Assembly (NCBI GenBank): GCA_022497155.1
Contig: MU385811.1
Location: forward strand, 1-30,307
Length of the DNA stretch: 30,307 nt
From: Whalleya microplaca
Lineage: Eukaryota; Ascomycota; Sordariomycetes; Xylariales; Xylariaceae
Reading direction: 5' to 3'
In this document: piece after piece, positions 20,700 through 30,307 of the stretch
How positions within the stretch are numbered: position 1 is the first letter of the stretch
Layout of the letters: every line of letters begins with the position of its first letter
Made by a program: the position numbers and the translations under genes
The notes under the pieces: model-generated
What the model was told of the DNA's origin: nothing
Seen by the model: only the letters and a program-made list of their open reading frames with translations
Database searches by the model: none

Positions 20700-23600
20700 A
20701 TAACATTTCTGCCGATGTTTATCCGGGATATTAGAATATATATCTAATTATTACCCCAATTAATTATAAGGATTAGCTTTAAAAGATATAAAGACTTAAT
20801 TATTATAGTTATTAATACGGGTGCTTAATTAAGTATTATTACGTAATTATATATTCTTAAGTACCAGATATTTATACGAAAAATTAGGATTACGTAATCC
20901 GGCTTTAATATATTAGTAAATAATAGAATTGGGAGCTTTAGCCTAATTAAAAAACCTATATAATTAGCAAACTATAATTTACCGCTACCGATCTATATAA
21001 TTAAAGACTTTAAAGCCGTATTTCTATTATTTTTCGGCCTTAATTTCATTTTTTAATTATGCATAATAATTTATCCTAAAAAAGGCTTATTAATAGCTTC
21101 GATATTTTTCGGAAATATTAGGATTGTAGTACCTTTTATATATAATAAGCCAGCTAAATAAACCTTAGCCGACGTTATTAATTTTTCGGAAAATTAATAA
21201 CTGCTAACATTAAAGGCTAAGTCGATAGTAAATAAAGGCTTTAAAATATTATAGCAATAATAAACCTAATAAAACTTAAAAATATGGTTTAAAATAACTT
21301 AAGTTTAAGATAAACTAATGAGCGGATAAAAATTACTATTAATAAAATATTTTAAAATAGCGATTAAATATAAGCCTCGCTATTTAATAATTAATTATTA
21401 GGCTTATTACGGGAGATTATTAAAAAGAAATTTAGATAAATAATATAATATATAATATTATATTATAAAAAGATATTACAGAAAAACAAGATTAAGCTAT
21501 ATATAATATATAAATTAAAGGCATAAAAAGTTTACCTAATTAATAATACCAAATTAAATAATATAATCCCTCTAGGGTCGATTAATTAAAAACAAATAAT
21601 ATTATAAAATATAAAGCCGAATTTCGAACTTTTAAATATATCTAAAATAAATAAAAAATATAAGAGTATTATTCCGTATTTTGCTTTTATGCCGCGAAAC
21701 ACCAGATTAACGAAAGAACGTTTAAATATTATTAAAATAAAGCTGCTAAATATAGAACTTATAGATTAAAAAAAAGTAATACTAATCGAGATTCTTTATT
21801 AATAAAAAATAGCACTAGCTTAAGATTTTATAAAAATCGGCCGAATTAAAAAAAAAAGTATTTCTTCCGTATAAAATTAAAATAATATTATATAATATAT
21901 AATAAGCCAGATTAATTTTTATTTTAGCGTTATTAAAAATATAAGTCTTAAATATTTTATAAAATCGGCTTAAGAATAAAATATTAAAAAAATCTTATAT
22001 TTTATATCGTAACGCTTAATTTATAATTAAGAAAAAAAATAAAAGCTTTCGGTTAATTAATTCGGCTATAAAACTAAACGTTATATAAATATAAAATACT
22101 TTCCTCCCGAGTAATTGTAACAAATTTACGGAGGAATTTATTATATAAGTAATAATTTTTATAGTAGATTTTTTTTAAAAATATAATTAAATATTATTAT
22201 CTATATTTAATAAAGATTATATTATATTTTCGACGCCGATCGGGCTTTTCCAGATAACAACTTTATTATAAAAAGAGACTAATTCGGTAATATAGTTTTT
22301 ATATATTATTATCCGGATTTTATTCGACCTTATACCCGATAAATGCGAGCTATTTTTCGATAATATTAATATTAAAAGGCTAAAAATAAAATATAATAAT
22401 TAAAAAATCGCATTAAAAATAAAATAATTTATTTATAAATATTTAAAAAATATTAATAATATTTTATTTAATTTTAAACTAGCAGGAATTATAGCTAATA
22501 CAAAAAAAAGCGATTAATATAAAAACGCCGCCGTTATTATCGGCTATTTATGCGGTACTAATAGTCGTTCCCTTAATTAAGCTAAGGTTATTAAAATTAC
22601 GAAATAGGTATTTTATAATAATGTTTCTAAAATGCGGGCATTTTTAGAAATTATAATTTATTATTATATATAGATTATATATTATATATTAATTACTTTA
22701 TTACTGATAAAACTTTTCCGGAAAAACGTAAATTAAAAAAAGAAAATAAAATAATAATAAGCTATAAATAAACTTAAAATAGCGTTAATTAATATACCTT
22801 ATTTAATTACGCTTAATTATATAAACAGATATATTATTTAGCTTAAAATTAATACGTTAGGTATAAGATAAGGATATATATTAGAATAAGAAATTAATAA
22901 ATATATTTAACCTATAAAATTTAAATCTAATATATAAAAAAAGCTAAAACTTAATTACGATATTACAAAATAAGAATATCTCGGAATAATTAAGTTTTTT
23001 CGATAATTACGAAATTATTTTTATAATATAAGATTTATTTTCGAAACTAATGTTAAAGTTTTAATTACTTAACTAAATAATAGATTTTCTAGCTTACTTA
23101 ACGCGGCACTAACTTAGTAGATAGCTTTTATTAAAATATTCGATTTTAAAATAAAGCATATCCCTAGAAAATAATATTAAGTAACGGATAATTTATTACA
23201 TAAACTATTAAAGTTATCCGATAAGCTAAATAATTAATAAAAGGAAGAAGTCGATAATTTTATTAATATCTAGCTTAATATCCTTATAGCAAGAATATTT
23301 CGATTAAATAAACTAATATAAGAAATACCGGAATTCTCCCTATTACTTGTTATTTTATACCTACTAAAAAACTAATTTAAGGCTTTTTAAAAGATTATAA
23401 TATATTTTAGTACCTTAAAGCTACCTAATCGACTAAAAAATTCTAATATAACGAAATAATATTATATAAAAATAAGCTTCCGGAATAAAACTATTAAGTA
23501 TGTAATTTAAAAGGGAATTTTATAGCGGAAACCTTATAAAAAATATAGCTAATAACGTATCGTTAATAATATTAATTAACGAAAGCGTATTATTAAAAAC

Positions 23601-24660
23601 TACCACTTAAAAATTAGAACGTATCGAGAACGTAAATCAACTTATAATAAAATAGTTAAGTTTTATTATTAAAAAGGGATATATTAGGAGATTTAGACTG
23701 CCGTTAAATATTGCTTAAAATGCCAGCTTTTTGCGGATAAATAATTTAAAAATTAAAGACTTTCTTTAACGTTAAAATAATTACTAACTATTTAAATTAT
23801 TAATATTTAGTTTTTCTTAAATAATAATAGATATTCGGCTATTATTGAAATAAAAAATAAGCTATTAAAATGGCTTAAAGCTAAGGCATTAAAAAATATT
23901 ATAGTAATTAAGGTATAAAAGTTCTTTTAAAATTATATTTATACTAATTATAATATCTTTATAATAATTAAATGTAATAAAGGCTTAGAAAATAAGGCAA
24001 AAGTAGCTAAAGATATTATATAGCTAGATATTAAAGTATAAGTCGGACCCGTATATTACCTTTAGATATAAGGATAAATAAAAGTAAGCTATCGATTAAT
24101 TATAAAATCCCTTATATATATAACGGGAGAAATTAGTAAATTATAAATTAAAAAGTTTAAAGCTATATTTTAGGCTAATCGAATATTTATATAAAAATAT
24201 AGGTTTATATTATACGAACTAATTTATAATAAAAAACTTATTATGCCGATCGAAATAGTTTTATTATTTTGGCAGGTTTTTAATTAGTCAGACATTTGTA
24301 ATAAAGAAGATTTTATTACTAAAAAGGTAAGAATATTTAAACGATAGGACAAGAATGTTACGAAAGTGGCATAAATCCTAATAAAGAAACAAAAAGAAGC
24401 AGCAGAATAAAATAATCGATAATACCTATTAAAAAGACGGTTAAAACTATTAAAATAAGGCAGCTTAGTTTTATTTTATAATATAATATAAAATATCGAT
24501 ATATCTAAAAATAAAAAGCTAAAATATAAGTAGACTAAGCTTTATCGAATTATAAAAAAACAAAAATAAAACAGGTTTTTCCTTAAAAAATTAAACGGGG
24601 TAATATTATAAGGAGTATTTTTTTTTAATCGACTAAAAAAATTTATTCGAGATATAAAAA
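20700..24660 (+). pseudogene. pol: Element D pol remnant: protease, reverse transcriptase, integrase
   Basis: Protease: 20811-20825 reads INTGA, the DTGA active site with D to N (GAT to AAT). Reverse transcriptase: LCGT, FFDNI (22353-22367, ancestral DD now DN), NNILFNFKLAGIIAN and CGTNSRS (about 22330-22590) match a fungal Ty3/Gypsy subgroup that has FxDDI rather than YxDD. Integrase: CLKCQLFADK (23712-23741) is the zinc-finger C-x2-C. It is followed by a core with KAKALKN, the VGPVYY region (about 24033) and a C-terminal GSLVLFYN...ELNG-like domain (about 24460-24600). A frame shift seems to lie just before the CLKC motif. Stops are everywhere. Boundaries are approximate. Confidence 0.87.
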
Positions 24661-27600
24661 GATATTAAAAGCCTAGCGAACTTTATAATAACTATTAGTT
24701 AAGTGGCTATAACGGAATAAGAGATAATTAAGAAAGCCTTAAATTAATAGATAATAATATACTATATTAAAATAAAAATATATAAAAAGGCCTAGTAACT
24801 TATAGCCAAATTAAAAAAGTCGAACTTAATAAAAATTAGAGGATTATAGGAAATAAAATATCTAAAGGGACAATTGAAATTAGACTATCTAAAATATTAT
24901 TAGCGGAACGAGAAACTTATAATCGAGTATTAAAAAAATAGTATTAATAGATTAGATTATTTTTTTTTACGTTTTATATAAATTAATATTTTATAGAAAT
25001 AAGGTTTTATAAAATTACGGTAAATATAAAGAAGTAATAAAAAAAAGAAGCTTAAATTAAAAAATATAACCGCAAACTCTAGTATATAACTAATTAATTA
25101 AACAAAAAAAACTATTATAAGCTATAAATAAAGCCGTTTATAATTTTAGCAAAAAAGGACGGATTTTTTTTAATAATTTAGCCTAAATATATATTACCTT
25201 AAAAACGACTTATTAAAATAGAATTGTCGTAATTAATATCGCTATTAAAAAAAAGATCTTTTAATCGACAAACTTTTAAATGCGTATATTTTTTATCCCG
25301 AAACAAATATTTATTTGCTTAAATACCGACTATATAATTTTTATATAAATTCCCGAACTAGCTTTTTATTAATCGATATTTATAAAATAGCTATATCTTA
25401 TTATAACGCCCGTTTTTAAAACTAACGAACCGATTCTCGCAAAGTTAGTAAGGGATTTTATTATAGGTATTATATTTTTAAATAAAAACTTCAAATTATA
25501 TATAGCGATTTTCGATTAAACGAAACATTAAGTTATTAATAGGGTTAGTTTCGCGGATTTCGATAAAAAAAGATGTCGTTAATCGAGAGGATATTTTATT
25601 ATTTTAAAATATTTAATATATTTTAAAATAAGCTTTTATATTTAATTTTTACGATAGAATTTCGAGGCCGTAAATTCCTAAATATAATACCGACCTTCCT
25701 TAAGACTATTAAGGAGTTTAATTTCTACCAGTCGAATTATTTTATATTAATTAATAAAAGTTATATATATTAAATAAAGAAAAGACTTACCCGGATAAAC
25801 TTATTTATTATATTAGCTTTTAAAAAGTGGCAGTTTATATTATTTTTCCAGAATAAAAGCAGCTTATTTTTACTAATTTTTAAATTAAAGCGACTAGGTT
25901 TAATATTAAAATAAAGATTAAGGATGTAATTAACGTTTTTTATTATTAAACTAGGAGTTTTTAATCGCTTAAGAACGGCAGACTTAGGATATAAAAGGAG
26001 CTTAATATTAAAATATAAATCGATAGGAAAAAAAAGACGACAAAAGTTTTTAGCTATTTATATAATCGATTTACTTATTTTAAAAAGGAAGCGATAATGG
26101 AATAAAGCGGGATAAAAAAATCGAGAAAAAAAATTACGGAAACTAAAATTATTTTAATAAAATTTTACTCGATTAAATAGCGGGAGCTTAATACCTATTT
26201 TATAAGTTTTAAAAGAAAAATTACTAATACGTATTTTGTCTTAAATATTTATTAGATTTTAATAAATTATTATAACCCGATAAAAACGTTTAAAGTTATT
26301 TAGCTCTCGATTAACGCTATTACGATAAAAGATTTAACTTCTAAATATAAAACTCTTTATAAAAAAGAAAGGAATAAACGACTTACGTAAAGGCTTAATA
26401 AAAAGAGTTCCCTTTTTTTCTTTCTGCCCCTTATATAATAACAAGCTTTACGATATAACTATAAATAATTAATTAAGTAAATACTATAAAATAAAAATAA
26501 AGAACAGATAGTTAAGTTAGTAATTATTAAAAGAAAAAAAGGGTATAAAATATAAGGATAAAATAAATAAAGGGTATAATAAGCAGCCTAGAAAATATAC
26601 TAAGGCTAAATCGAGTAAGCCGACTTTTAAAATTAATAATAACAACCTAAATGCCCTATTATATTTAATATCTAGCCTATTACAAATTTAAACAACTAAT
26701 TAAAAATAAAAAAAACTTCTTAACTTACCCTTATTTATTATAAACTAAAACCTGGCGTAAAAAAGTTTTCTTTATACTAACTTATTAATAATTCCTACCT
26801 AATTACCTGTTAACTTTTTGCCCTTACTTTTTATTATTTTTAATTAATTAATTAAGTTCTCCTACAGCCTTACATTAGCCTATCGCAATAACATTATATC
26901 TTAAACCTTACTTTTTATATATCAAAATGTCGTTATAGCTATCGCAGCCTAAAAAATTACCCAAGTTATTTAAGAAAAGGAAAAATAAGCATAAAAACCG
27001 GAACAAAAATAAAAAGGTTAATTAAGCAGCCCGTAAAAACCCCAAGCCTATCTTAAAAGCTAATATTAAATTTAAGGCTATACTTAAAAATAAGGCTAAA
27101 ATTAAGTTTACGGCTAATTCCAACCCTAAATATAAGGCTAGAATAACCTTACCTACTAGTTCGCTCCTATAAAAGCAGCTTTCCCTTTTAAATTCTAGTA
27201 CGTTTATTATAACAGCTAATATTAACTTTTATACTATTAATTAATTTTGCAGCTTTTTTATTAAAATATATAGACCTAAACCTTAAATTAAAAATAAACT
27301 ATAACATTTAAAACAAAAGATTAAACAAATTATCGATTTTTTAAAAACAGATTTCTTATTAGTTAAAAACAATAAAGTACCTAAAGTTATTTTTAATCGA
27401 AACGCCCCTCCTAATTATAATAAAAACAAATAAAAAATAAATAAAGTATTAAATTTATATAATGCTTTTTTTACTTACTATAAGCATTAATATTATAATA
27501 TTACTTTTATAGCTACTATAATTTAAATAAATATTGCCACTTTTAAGAAAGGATTTATTAAAACGGAAGTTTATTTTAGAACTATTATAAAACTTAATTA

Positions 27601-28605
27601 AAAAGTTACCTAAATTAACAACTAGTTTTTTTTTCGGATTGTTTTAAATAACCCCCGGTTCTTTATATTAACGGCATTTATATATTTACGCAACCCTACA
27701 GCTACTAACATTAAAAAAAAAGGCAGCCCTTACTTTTTTTTAATTATTATATTAATAAAAACTTACATTACTTTTTCGTTTAATTTTATAAATATTTATA
27801 ATAAAAAGAAAGCTCGGGCTACTTTTAATCGACTACGCTAGGTTTAAATCTAATAAAATAATATAACTTCTACTTATATTAAACTTATTCAGACAATATA
27901 ATAATAAAATAGGTTTAATTGCGGCTTTTAAATAGCTTATTTAATCTTTCGCCTTTTTCGCTCCCCCACTACATTCTTTCGCTTTTATAAAAATCCTTAT
28001 TCTATTAACAAAAAACGAGAAATAAAAAGCTAAATTACGAAAATAAAGCAAATAATAACTTATAGGGTTATTAATTAACCCGATAGCTTTAATGAACCAA
28101 AATAAAAGCCCGAATTTAAGCCTACCTCTGCCCCTAGCCTATTTTAAGCGAAAAAGATATCCCGACGCTAGCCCAAACTATATAAAGCCTATATAAGTTT
28201 CCTAAACCTCGATTAATATTAATCTTTTCTAAAAAAATAACAAAAAGCTACCTATTAAAATAAAAAAGCCTATATTCTATATAAATAAATAAAAAATAAG
28301 TTTACCGCACTAATAAAATAACTATAGCCTACTTTTCTTATAAAATAAAATAATTAGGCAAATTATAAAAGACGTATAACTATTATTAATTAATAAAAAA
28401 CCCCTTTTTTTACTAAGCCTAATCGATTAAAATATATAAAACGACATAAGTTTATTAAAAAGCATATAAAATTAGATAAAAAAAAAAGCAATTAAGCTTA
28501 AAGCGAAAGCTTATAAAAAGTAAATAAAGTAAATACTTTCCGCGTTTATATTAATTAATTAGATTTTCTTGTAATAAGGACATTTATAATAAAATCTAGA
28601 AAGGA
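24661..28605 (+). other. Element D: 3.9-kb unassigned region between integrase and 3' LTR
   Basis: Normal Ty3/Gypsy elements end shortly after integrase, but here 3.9 kb follow. I found no internal LTR pair or target duplication that would mark a further nested element. Plus-strand frames show protein-like stretches with stops (for example RTDSRKVSKGFYYRYYIF near 25430-25485 and RLRTADLGYKRSL near 25968-26005), so a large extra reading frame is possible. I recognise no family. The base composition from about 26650 to 28500 is A-rich on the plus strand, with more C than the pol region. It ends with TCTAGAAAGGA, a weak polypurine tract, before the LTR. Confidence 0.5.
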
Positions 28606-28833
28606 TATTATAGGGCTAATATATTATAATATATATATATAGCTTATTTTTTTCTTTTACTTTCAGATAAAACATAAATAGCTCAGACAGCTTTATCGCC
28701 GATAATAGATATATCTCTTTTTTTAATTAATCGCCGTTATAAGTAACTCTTTTGTTTTCGTCGCCTTAATTACCTCCGATCAGCTAAGCCATAAAGTGGC
28801 ACCTCCTTTACCCTAACACCCTGTCTTAAGACA
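28606..28833 (+). repeat. Element D 3' LTR
   Basis: At 228 bp it equals its partner at 17336. It starts TATTATAGGGC (TG now TA) and ends CTGTCTTAAGACA. The hairpin that reads ATGTGCC-GT-GGCACAT in the other LTR reads ATATATT-AT-AATATAT here (28619-28634): every C and G in it was changed, symmetrically, so it is still a palindrome. Confidence 0.93.
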
Positions 28834-29403
28834 ATATTTTATTAACATCTCTTATATAAAATAACAGTTATACTTACCCCCGAACTTCTCGGGCTATAAT
28901 AATAGCTTACGTTTAAATACCGGGGCCGTAATAATTATTAAAGCGGGTGTTAAAAATACTTAAGGGTTTTTTAATTAAAGGTTTCCTAACTAAAGATTTA
29001 TATCTATTTAAGCTGGCTATTTTTAGAGTTTTTAAAAATCCCGAGGGTTTTATACAGGAACACTTTTATTATATTTACGTTTTATATAATTAGTAGGTCG
29101 AGGTTTTTTCGTAACTATATTTTTAAAACCGCCTAGCGTCGTAATAATTTGTCTTATTATTCTTTCAGTTTTTATTCGTAAACCGCTCGTTTTAGTCGTT
29201 ATTTCTCCGAATTATTTTTTAATACCGCTTTTAATACTATATATATTTGCTCGAGACGGGTATAAATTTAATAGACCTAAATATTTAATACTTCCGCGTA
29301 TTTCGCTAACGGTATTTCCGGATTATTAGGGGGCTATTTTAAAGCTTCTCCTAACATTTTAATTTGTTTTAACATAACTCGGGAATTAATAAATTAGAAA
29401 ATA
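28834..29403 (-). pseudogene. gag: Element C gag remnant, N-terminal part and leader
   Basis: A minus-strand ATG at 29375-29373, just inside the 5' LTR, opens MLKQIKMLGEALK. It continues with PPNNPEIPLAKYAEVLNI and LEQIYIVLKAVLKNNSEK, interrupted only at codons that look like former CAG/CAA/TGG. This gag-like frame runs to the D insertion site, and the rest of gag lies at 17335 and below. Only 28 bases separate the ATG from the LTR, so the primer site must overlap or abut it; none was recognised. Confidence 0.7.
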
Positions 29404-29595
29404 TATAAAAGGCCGTTACGCTAAAATGCAATTTTTGTAATGCTAAATAAATGTTTATTTTCTAACTAAAGAAAAAAAGAAAATTAAGAAAATATATCGA
29501 TATAACTCGAGAGCATTTATATTAGCTTTCGAGAGCTGTGCTATTATATCGGCTTATAATCGCCGATATTCCCCACTACGGCACAGCCCATTACA
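29404..29595 (-). repeat. Element C 5' LTR, intact
   Basis: This uninterrupted 192-bp LTR serves as reference for the split copy at 1597-1696 plus 3334-3425. It starts TATAAAAGGCCGTTACGC (plus) and ends CACAGCCCATTACA. The hairpin ATATCGGC...GCCGATAT (29546-29569) is identical in both copies. It contains no CA or TG, so RIP has nothing to act on. Confidence 0.92.
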
Positions 29596-29600
29596 TATAC

Positions 29601-29763
29601 CTATATTTAGCTGACTTTTTCTTTTATATCTTTTTTATTTTCTTTATAAATATCACCAGATAATTAAATAGTTATATATATATATAGCTCTAGCAGCTAA
29701 TATATACTTATTTTTAACTTAATATTTTACTTTCGCTTTACCCCGACACCTTATCCCAAGACA
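29601..29763 (+). mobile_element. Family A LTR, copy 2, right half (resumes after element C)
   Basis: Sequence resumes with CTATATTTAGCTGAC at exactly the point where 1451-1596 stops, after the duplicated TATAC (29596-29600). It runs through the TATATATATATAGCTC stretch (29672-29690) to CCCAAGACA. A internal sequence follows at once, so this is the 5' LTR of an element that continues to the right. Confidence 0.9.
29672..29690 (+). promoter_or_regulatory. Candidate TATA element of the A LTR
   Basis: TATATATATATATAGCTC lies about 75-90 bp before the end of the LTR and recurs at about 261-273, 1917-1930 and 3242-3256. A similar ATATATATAGCTT follows the hairpin in the D LTR (17362-17374). Promoters are expected in LTRs, but with this base composition TATA-like strings are common by chance. 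Confidence 0.3.
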
Positions 29764-30307
29764 TTTAGCTCTCCCGGATAGGCCTTAACTTTTTTACCTT
29801 TTAATTAATCGAGTAAAAATAGTCCTTTTATATTACACGTTACGGAAGCATGAAATTTACTAGCAATAGTTATTTAAAATATATTTTATTTTATTAAGCT
29901 TACTTTATTTTTATCCGACATGTCGTATATAAACCATTTTATTTCATTTCGTCCGATAGCCACTTATCTCCTATACAAATCGAACTAAACTATATAATCG
30001 ATAGCTAGCTGCTCCTATTTATATATTATATCCACATTACTTATTACTTACGATTTACAAATTTTCTTTTTATATACCAGAAATACAGAGCGCGATAACA
30101 CCAGAAACACTAGACCGTATGTTTTTATATACAAACCTATCCATTTTTACATAAGCAACGGTGACAAGCTGATTGTGCTTGGTATGTGACTGGATGTAGC
30201 CAGCTATTGACCCGTATACAATTTGTATGGACGACGATATCGGATGACACTTTTACACACCTTGATACACCACATCACTTGAATGCCACCTTCAGCAGCA
30301 AGGGAGG
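29764..30307 (+). mobile_element. Family A internal region, 5' part, running off the window
   Basis: It aligns with 2005-2566 of the complete copy from TTTAGCTCTCCCGGATAGG to AGCAGCAAGGGAGG. From 29764 to about 30150 it is as RIP-damaged as the rest. From about 30150 it is not: GGTGACAAGCTGATTGTGC keeps every TG and CA, where the copy at 2410 reads AGTAATAAATTAATTATAC. No long frame exists even in this undamaged part. Confidence 0.88.

Larger units (their letters stand above)
17332..28837 (+). mobile_element. Element D: large Ty3/Gypsy LTR retrotransposon (17336-28833) with ATAT target duplication
   Basis: Direct 228-bp LTRs at 17336-17563 and 28606-28833 bound an 11,498-bp element inside the gag of element C. 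ATAT flanks it (17332-17335 and 28834-28837). Plus-strand remnants occur in order: gag with knuckle-like motif (about 19640-19680), protease (20811-20825), reverse transcriptase FFDNI (22353-22367), integrase zinc finger CLKC (23712-23723) and integrase C-terminus (to about 24660). It is unusual in having almost 4 kb between integrase and 3' LTR. The LTR ends and the sequence after the 5' LTR match family A. It is heavily stopped by RIP. Confidence 0.92.
1597..29595 (-). mobile_element. Element C: Ty3/Gypsy LTR retrotransposon, RIP-inactivated, interrupted by three nested elements
   Basis: LTRs lie at 29404-29595 (5') and 1597-1696 plus 3334-3425 (3', split); each totals 192 bp. The target duplication is TATAC. 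Read on the minus strand, the LTR begins TGTAATGGGC and ends GCCTTTCACA. The internal sequence is in three blocks, 29403-28834, 17335-12192 and 4820-3426, about 7.1 kb in total, which is normal for Ty3/Gypsy. Minus-strand order is gag start (29375), CCHC knuckle (16684-16643), protease (about 16405), reverse transcriptase YIDDILIYS (15277-15251) and integrase (about 14050-13550). That order, protease-RT-integrase, places it in Ty3/Gypsy rather than Copia. The element is dead: in-frame stops occur throughout. Confidence 0.9.

Noticed and set aside
24661..28605. A fourth nested retrotransposon or LINE inside D
   Set aside because: I looked for paired direct repeats, duplicated flanks, poly(A) tails and RT motifs (YxDD/FxDD) on both strands and found none that hold up. 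It is left as unassigned.
1..30307. Centromeric or telomeric DNA, secondary-metabolite cluster, tRNA or rRNA genes
   Set aside because: No telomere repeats, satellite arrays, tRNA-like cloverleaf or rRNA text was recognised. The sequence is accounted for by transposons, and AT-richness alone does not indicate a centromere.

Overview
The window is an AT-rich, gene-free block of fungal heterochromatin. It is best explained as filamentous Ascomycota (Pezizomycotina) DNA degraded by repeat-induced point mutation (RIP). CpA and its complement TpG are almost absent over most of the window, TpA is greatly enriched and CpG survives. Repeat copies differ from each other mainly by C/T and G/A changes. 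Every recognisable reading frame is full of TAA/TAG stops at former CAA/CAG/TGG codons. I see no intact host gene, rRNA or tRNA. Species cannot be named from this.

The window resolves into a nest of LTR retrotransposons. I call the families A, C, D and E. (1) Bases 1-349 are the 3' end of one A element, with its LTR at 41-349. (2) Bases 350-1450 are unassigned RIP-damaged DNA. (3) A second A element starts at 1451. Its 5' LTR is split: the left half is 1451-1596 and the right half is 29601-29763, and its internal region runs off the right edge of the window. (4) Everything between those halves is a minus-strand Ty3/Gypsy element, C (1597-29595), with a 5-bp target duplication TATAC. (5) Three younger insertions interrupt C: a complete 1.6-kb A element inside C's 3' LTR (1697-3329), a minus-strand Ty3/Gypsy element E (4821-12191, 205-bp LTRs, duplication GATAT), and an 11.5-kb plus-strand Ty3/Gypsy element D (17336-28833, 228-bp LTRs, duplication ATAT).

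C, D and E keep readable traces of gag, protease, reverse transcriptase and integrase despite the stops. Examples are YIDDILIYS in C (15277-15251, minus), the same motif with one D changed to N in E (7914-7888, minus) and FFDNI in D (22353-22367, plus). All three are dead.

The most interesting relationship is between A and D. A has no detectable coding capacity. Its LTR ends, the first ~65 bp of its internal region and the length of its target duplication (4 bp, ATAT) match those of the autonomous element D. A therefore looks like a miniature, non-autonomous (TRIM-like) LTR element moved by D-type machinery. The order of events is: A copy, then C into A, then A, D and E into C, with RIP acting on the stack. 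RIP damage falls off abruptly at about 30150 inside the second A copy, so the window ends at or near a RIP boundary.
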